Positions 34,939-39,569 of a stretch of DNA of 39,569 nt are shown piece by piece (position 1 is the stretch's first letter; each line of letters opens with the position of its first letter). The DNA is from Hirudo medicinalis (Eukaryota; Annelida; Clitellata; Hirudinida; Hirudinidae), in contig MPNW01000405.1 in assembly GCA_011800805.1 (NCBI GenBank), positions 6,819 through 46,387 of the forward strand, written 5' to 3'. Under the pieces are notes generated by a model. The model was not told the DNA's origin. It did no database searches and worked only from the letters and a program-made list of their open reading frames with translations. The position numbers were made by a program, and so were the translations under genes.

Positions 34939-35062
34939 ATAAATCCACTGCCAGCGTGGAGTGGATGAAAAATGAAGCAGCTAGGCTGGTAATTAACATC
35001 ACACCCGCTCGAAATCTTGGGAGATTCAATTGGGCAGGACTTGTCTTTGGTCGTTCTGTCAT
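34939..35062 (-). CDS. Ddr: Ddr exon 1: start codon and signal peptide
   Basis: This exon encodes residues 1-41 and the first base of codon 42. The chosen ATG (35062-35060) has A at -3. It opens a basic n-region (MTERPKTS... PRFRAG), a hydrophobic core VMLITSLAASFFI, and a likely cleavage after STLA before VDL. The frame is open upstream without another ATG nearby, and an AG acceptor (CAG at 35127-35125) suggests the exon begins at 35124 with about 62 bases of 5' UTR. The donor T|GTGAGT is phase 1 and joins the next exon to give Ser42. A second in-frame ATG at residue 22 would leave a signal sequence with no charged n-region. Confidence 0.85.
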
Positions 35063-35124
35063 CTTTGGAGCTGGTCTTCTTCCTTTTCCGATCAGTTCAT
35101 CGCCTGGACTTCTCTGATGGTTTC
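35063..35124 (-). promoter_or_regulatory. Probable 5' UTR with a two-codon upstream ORF
   Basis: An AG acceptor (CAG at 35127-35125) would start exon 1 at 35124, leaving about 62 bases of leader. It contains ATG AAC TGA (35100-35092), ending 29 bases before the main start. Whether transcription begins here or in an upstream exon cannot be seen. Confidence 0.4.
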
Positions 35125-36626
35125 CTGAATTCAAAACAAATTGGAGTGGGTTTGACTTTCGAAGGCAAACACGTCAAAACTGACACAAAGTCACGATGCC
35201 ATTCGGCCATGACAGTAATTCCTTATTAGATGCGAGTTTGACGAACAAACACGAACAGCCCCGAACAGCTCGTGATAATCGCATTAAACGCGGTTTCGTC
35301 AAAGCGAGACAAAAATGGCTAATGGTCATCCATGAAATATAAATAAACAGGATCTTCTTTCCTTGTGGCCTGCATTGCCTACTCCGGTGCCACCTGTCCA
35401 GCCTCATCACAGAAATCCATCAACACCGTCACTAAACCACTCATGAGATCCAAGAATCCACGAACAGACATGGAAATCTCTCCAAATCTGCCTCATCTGT
35501 GCCACTTGAGTGAAACCATGCGTGGATAAATGCCGCTTACAACGCCTTAATTACAAGCCTGTCAAACGATCCCTGCTTCATTTTTCTCTCGAATAGATTG
35601 AATGCAATCAGCTCCAGAATTCAAAGTTTTGCTATCAAATCCGTTCATTAACCAGTTTTAAATGTTTTCCATCCAAGCAGAGGACATCAGCAGGAATGCG
35701 ACAAGTCACACAGATGAAGTTGTAAGCACAAAATGTACATTTCTTGTTTGCATCTCTTCACAAATTCACATCTGACGTAGGCTTTCAACAAACTCCCTCC
35801 CGTTTCCGAGAATGACCAAATAATAATATAATAACTTCGGCGATTTAGATTTTAAAGCACAAAATGATGACAATCATGCAAACAAGAACATGAACACAAA
35901 CTACCTTTTACAGATTCTGGAAAATCTCTTCTTTTTTCCGAATAAAAAGAAAAAAAACAAAGCGAATATCCCAGGAAAAGGAGCAAAAACAGTAATCCAG
36001 ATGTCGATTGAGAATGTCAACTTTCCCCTGAGCTGATCACGAAATGTTCGCGAAGAACCACGAACAATGAGTGCGAACAAAGCAAAAGCAAGCAGGCCAC
36101 TGGATAATATACGCAGAGTATGGCGCTTTAAGCATATATACGAGGCGATCGTGTGCTCGTGAGCGTGCGTGAAACTCTTAAGGATGTGAACTCGTTTAGA
36201 ATAAGAGATGAGTTTGATGATAAGCATGCAAATATGTATCGAGATATATTTATGGGTGTGAGCTCGACTATCTATGTTGTATCAATCGAGGAGGGTTGAT
36301 AATGATTCCAATGAGAGCCACTTTCAATTCGTAGACGCGTCTCGTGCGCCAAAGTTTCGACTGTTGCGCAACTGGAGTTGTTCCAAAGACCAGTTTTATT
36401 AACAGGTAATTGCTGCCCCAGGATTACATTGGATTTGTTAGTCAATTATCACCGTTATCGAGCCAGTTATCGGCGTGACTGTTATCAACGTTAGAATCAC
36501 CTTTGCTTCTCTTGACGCGTCTGATGCAAGAAGGACTAACAAGTTGCAACAACTTTCAATTTAATTAGCAATATTCACGTAATCACGACGTGGCTAACAA
36601 GTAGAACAAAAGCAACTCATGGCATC

Positions 36627-36682
36627 GCCATCGTCATCATCATCATCATCATCGTCGTCGCCGTCATCATCAGCATCATCAG
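36627..36682. repeat. ATC/GTC microsatellite
   Basis: ATC, GTC and AGC units. The minus strand reads as poly-Asp, a repeat translation. Confidence 0.93.
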
Positions 36683-37484
36683 CCTTTTCTTCCCCTTCCT
36701 CATCAGGACATGTAATGCATCTCCATGAATGTTCCAGTGTTCCTGGTCCACTTAGTGATGGCCGTCCAAGCGCCTTAGCGGGGCTGAGCGCTAGCGTCTG
36801 CTTGGCATCCGAGGTCCACTGATTTGTTAGCGCCATCCATTCCTCCTTCCTTCCATCCTTCTCTGTTGTTTGCTTATTCGACGTCATTCATTGCTTTTTG
36901 TTTTATCAGTTTTATTTACAATTTAATGTTATTATTTCATTATTACGAACGGTGAACAAATACGTTTATTGTTTAAAACATTCAGATAATCAACTCCTTC
37001 GTGTTCAAATTCATTTTTGGATTTCTCCATTTTTTTCGCTTCGACCACAAAAGTCTTCAGCGGACCAACATTAGCATCTTGTCGTGTTGGATGGAAGGAG
37101 GCAGTGGTCGCTCGTCTCAGGACCACCTAGGCAGTGAAAGATATTTTTAGAGTTTCTCTCTTTGAAGCTATTGCGCAACCGTTGCATCACTGGTTTGTGA
37201 TGGCGTCTGGTGATGGGTGGCTGTGAGTGGAATTTTGCTCCTCAATGTGCGGACACAAAGCATCCTTGATTGCATCGAACTTGAAGACATCGCCGATGCA
37301 ACCAAACTGCTCACTGAAGCGTGAACCGAGAGATAAGAAGGTGGAAGGAGAGAGAAAAGAAGGGAGCTTCTTTATCTTGGCCAGGAATTCAGTGCAACTT
37401 TGATGCATCCATGTTTGAGGACGTCTAGTTAAGCGGTCGAGCTCCGAGGTTTAAGTTTAGTCACCAACATCCTTGTCACCGTTG

Positions 37485-37560
37485 TCATAGTCGTCGTCAT
37501 CATCATCACCGCCATTACCATTGTTTCCACAGCCGACATCATTATCATCATCGTCGCCGA
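37485..37560. repeat. Imperfect ATC/GTC cluster
   Basis: Interrupted CATCATC and GTCGTC units over about 75 bases. Confidence 0.8.
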
Positions 37561-37879
37561 TGCCCGCCGATACACGTGCGATTGTATAAACCGAGCGTAC
37601 AATAATCACCAACAATCTATTGTGCCTTGTATATGTTTCAGTGTGTCAGCGGCTCATTGCTAAAATAAATTCGTCAACACTTATCAGCGGGGGTCGCCCA
37701 AGTTTGCGGCTGAAATGGATTTTCTTGAAACCCCGTGAGGAATGAACCCATGCCCCACGATTCGACGTTCGGTTGGTTGAACTTAATGTCCCGTAAGCAG
37801 GTGTCTGTCAATTTAGAGGAGAGTATGATGAGGCATTACTCCGGTACAATGCATCATCCTTTTGTTTGTCTTGCACCCT

Positions 37880-37953
37880 TCAACATCCATCCATCCGTCT
37901 TTCATCCATCTATCCATCCATCCATCCATTTATCCATCCGTCAATCCATTCAC
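37880..37953. repeat. (ATCC)n tetranucleotide array
   Basis: CCATCCAT units with single-base variants. It is the complement of the GGAT unit found in intron 2. Confidence 0.93.
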
Positions 37954-39437
37954 CCCTGGAACTCCTCAAAAGTCTCCCCAATCCACTCAAGCGCTTCTAA
38001 TCGGTTAAAACGCCTTAATGGCACAACATTTCTCAACAGACGTCGGATCAAATAAACAAAAATTTACATCCAAAGAGACGAATCGATGTCTCGCTCGCAT
38101 TCACGTGCATGCATTCATTCATTCGCATGCATTCATGTGCATTCATTCATTCGTCCATGTATACATCTGAGTGCGTGGAGTATTCATCAATTTAACCGCA
38201 AATAAATGACAAGATAAAAGACTAAAGTTATCTAATTATAACAAATATTATCATTCACTGCCCTACATTGGCAATTGCTTGAACGATCACAGCAAAGCGA
38301 GGAGCACAGAACTCCTTTCATCAACCTGGTTGTTACTGCAGTTAGTTGATTGAATCATCGGGAAATTTGATTAGAGACCACCATGGGGGGGTCTATAATT
38401 AATAACATACTAGCTCCGCCCCAATTCCTTTCCACGCTTGATTGAATCGCACTTGCGCTGCACCCCCGCACGCAGTCATCCGTGGTTGCTTTCAGTGAGA
38501 ATATTAGGCCGTGTTATTCAATTTACTTCTCTGATACTCAAAGGTCCCGTCTTCGAATCCTTTCATGATCAACAAGGAATGGGCTCCATTAGATTTGGAT
38601 GTTTCCCTCGAACAGACACGGTTGATTACAAATCTTCAAAGGGGTACACATTTCAATTGTTCCCGGACACCATGATGGGGGTAATAATCCCCAGGTTTTC
38701 ATGAATTGATTCCAATTCTCGCAAATCTAACAAACTCACAATGAGCTCGATTGAAGGGAGGCGCGCACACATCGTCACAATGATAGGCCAGATTGAAACT
38801 CAACAAAGAGACGCGCACTGACCAGGAAAACAAGTGAAGTGTGACCGACCTCATAGTGATTGGGAGTGTGCCACTTGAGAATCTATTTCCATGCAATCTC
38901 TGCCTCTCCGACAAGACCGAGGACCACGGCACGGGGTGAATTCCAGGGAGGCTGGTACTTCCTACCCCCCTTCCCTTATCTATTCCAAAGAGCCACGTTA
39001 CATGGCACTCGAGTTTCAATTTAAGATGGCAAATGGGTGATTGATGTTTTTAATTAAAAGCTATTTTCGTCACGCAATGTTTACCTGAGGACTTGATCAA
39101 TGCAAATTCATGTCAGACTGTTAGCGGGGACAATTAACCTAATGAAAGGTTAAAGAGCAATGCTGCGGGCGAATTAAGCCGGGGCTTGAAAAGCAAGGGA
39201 GATAGTGAGGTGCAGTAGGAGAGGGTGAGATGAAACGCTTCATTAGGAGCGTTACCAATTAGCCGTCACACCTGATTTACAATTTGAACTGCAATCCCAA
39301 CCTGTGATTGGTCACGTGGTCACGTGGTTTTGTGGAAAGTAAACTGACGGCAGTTGTTCTTCCGCTAGGAAAACATGCGACAGATGGTGGAGGCAATCTT
39401 CATGTTGCTTGGAGCGTATGTGAGGTAACACATAATT

Positions 39438-39476
39438 AATTTAATAATAATATTAATAATAATAATAATAATATTC

Positions 39477-39521
<45 letters not shown>

Positions 39522-39532
39522 GTGATAATAAA
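39438..39532. repeat. AAT microsatellite
   Basis: AAT array of about 95 bases with a few interruptions at the right end of the window. Confidence 0.95.
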
Positions 39533-39569
39533 TAATTTAATTTGTGCATAAAAAATGACATAACATTTG

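Larger units (their letters stand above)
35128..39569. other. Upstream flank of the receptor gene, no coding gene seen
   Basis: About 4.4 kb with ATC/TCA arrays (36627-36682, 37485-37560), an ATCC tetranucleotide array (37880-37953), ATTC-type repeats near 38095-38155 and a terminal AAT array. Open frames of up to about 108 codons have no recognisable motif. The receptor promoter and any non-coding first exon should lie here or beyond, but I cannot point to them. Confidence 0.6.

Noticed and set aside
36594..36887. Asp-rich minus-strand frame
   Set aside because: Microsatellite translation.
38535..38560. TTCGAATCC resembling a tRNA B box
   Set aside because: No A box or cloverleaf could be drawn around it.

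Overview
This is a eukaryotic, animal-type window. It is AT-rich with long introns, GT-AG splicing, and many triplet and tetranucleotide microsatellites. It holds no bacterial operons, no CRISPR array and no tRNA or rRNA gene that I can recognise. The gene content (a discoidin domain receptor, GH31 alpha-glucosidase remnants and a reverse-transcriptase element) fits an invertebrate metazoan. I cannot place it more finely.

About 7.9-35.1 kb is one gene on the minus strand: a discoidin domain receptor (DDR) tyrosine kinase homologue. I reconstruct 15 coding exons, with the start codon at 35062-35060 and the stop at 7907-7905. Every junction keeps phase, and the summed CDS is 3147 nt, or 1048 residues. 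In order the protein has a signal peptide, a discoidin (DS) domain, a DS-like domain, a short stalk, one membrane helix, a long juxtamembrane region, a tyrosine-kinase fold and a C-terminal tail of about 45 residues. Assembling the exons shows unusual kinase residues. The ATP-anchoring beta3 lysine is arginine (VAVR), DFG is DVA, and one tyrosine of the activation-loop pair is histidine. The glycine loop, the alphaC glutamate, HRD and the metal-binding Asn are kept. In the ectodomain the tryptophan at the vertebrate collagen-contact position is Phe, and the DS-like domain has no cysteine. I infer a receptor with impaired or altered catalysis and altered ligand binding.

About 0.9-5.9 kb, downstream of the receptor, holds decayed pieces of a GH31 alpha-glucosidase on the minus strand. 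They are frameshifted and not in one collinear order, which suggests two copies or a rearrangement. Between them (2.1-3.5 kb) lie two oppositely oriented fragments of one reverse-transcriptase-type retroelement.

The rest is intron or intergenic DNA. It contains ATC/GAT and AAT arrays, a GGAT array whose flank is repeated, AT-rich palindromic stretches and one G-rich tract. From 35.1 kb to the right end I see no convincing coding gene. That stretch should hold the receptor's 5' UTR exons and promoter.
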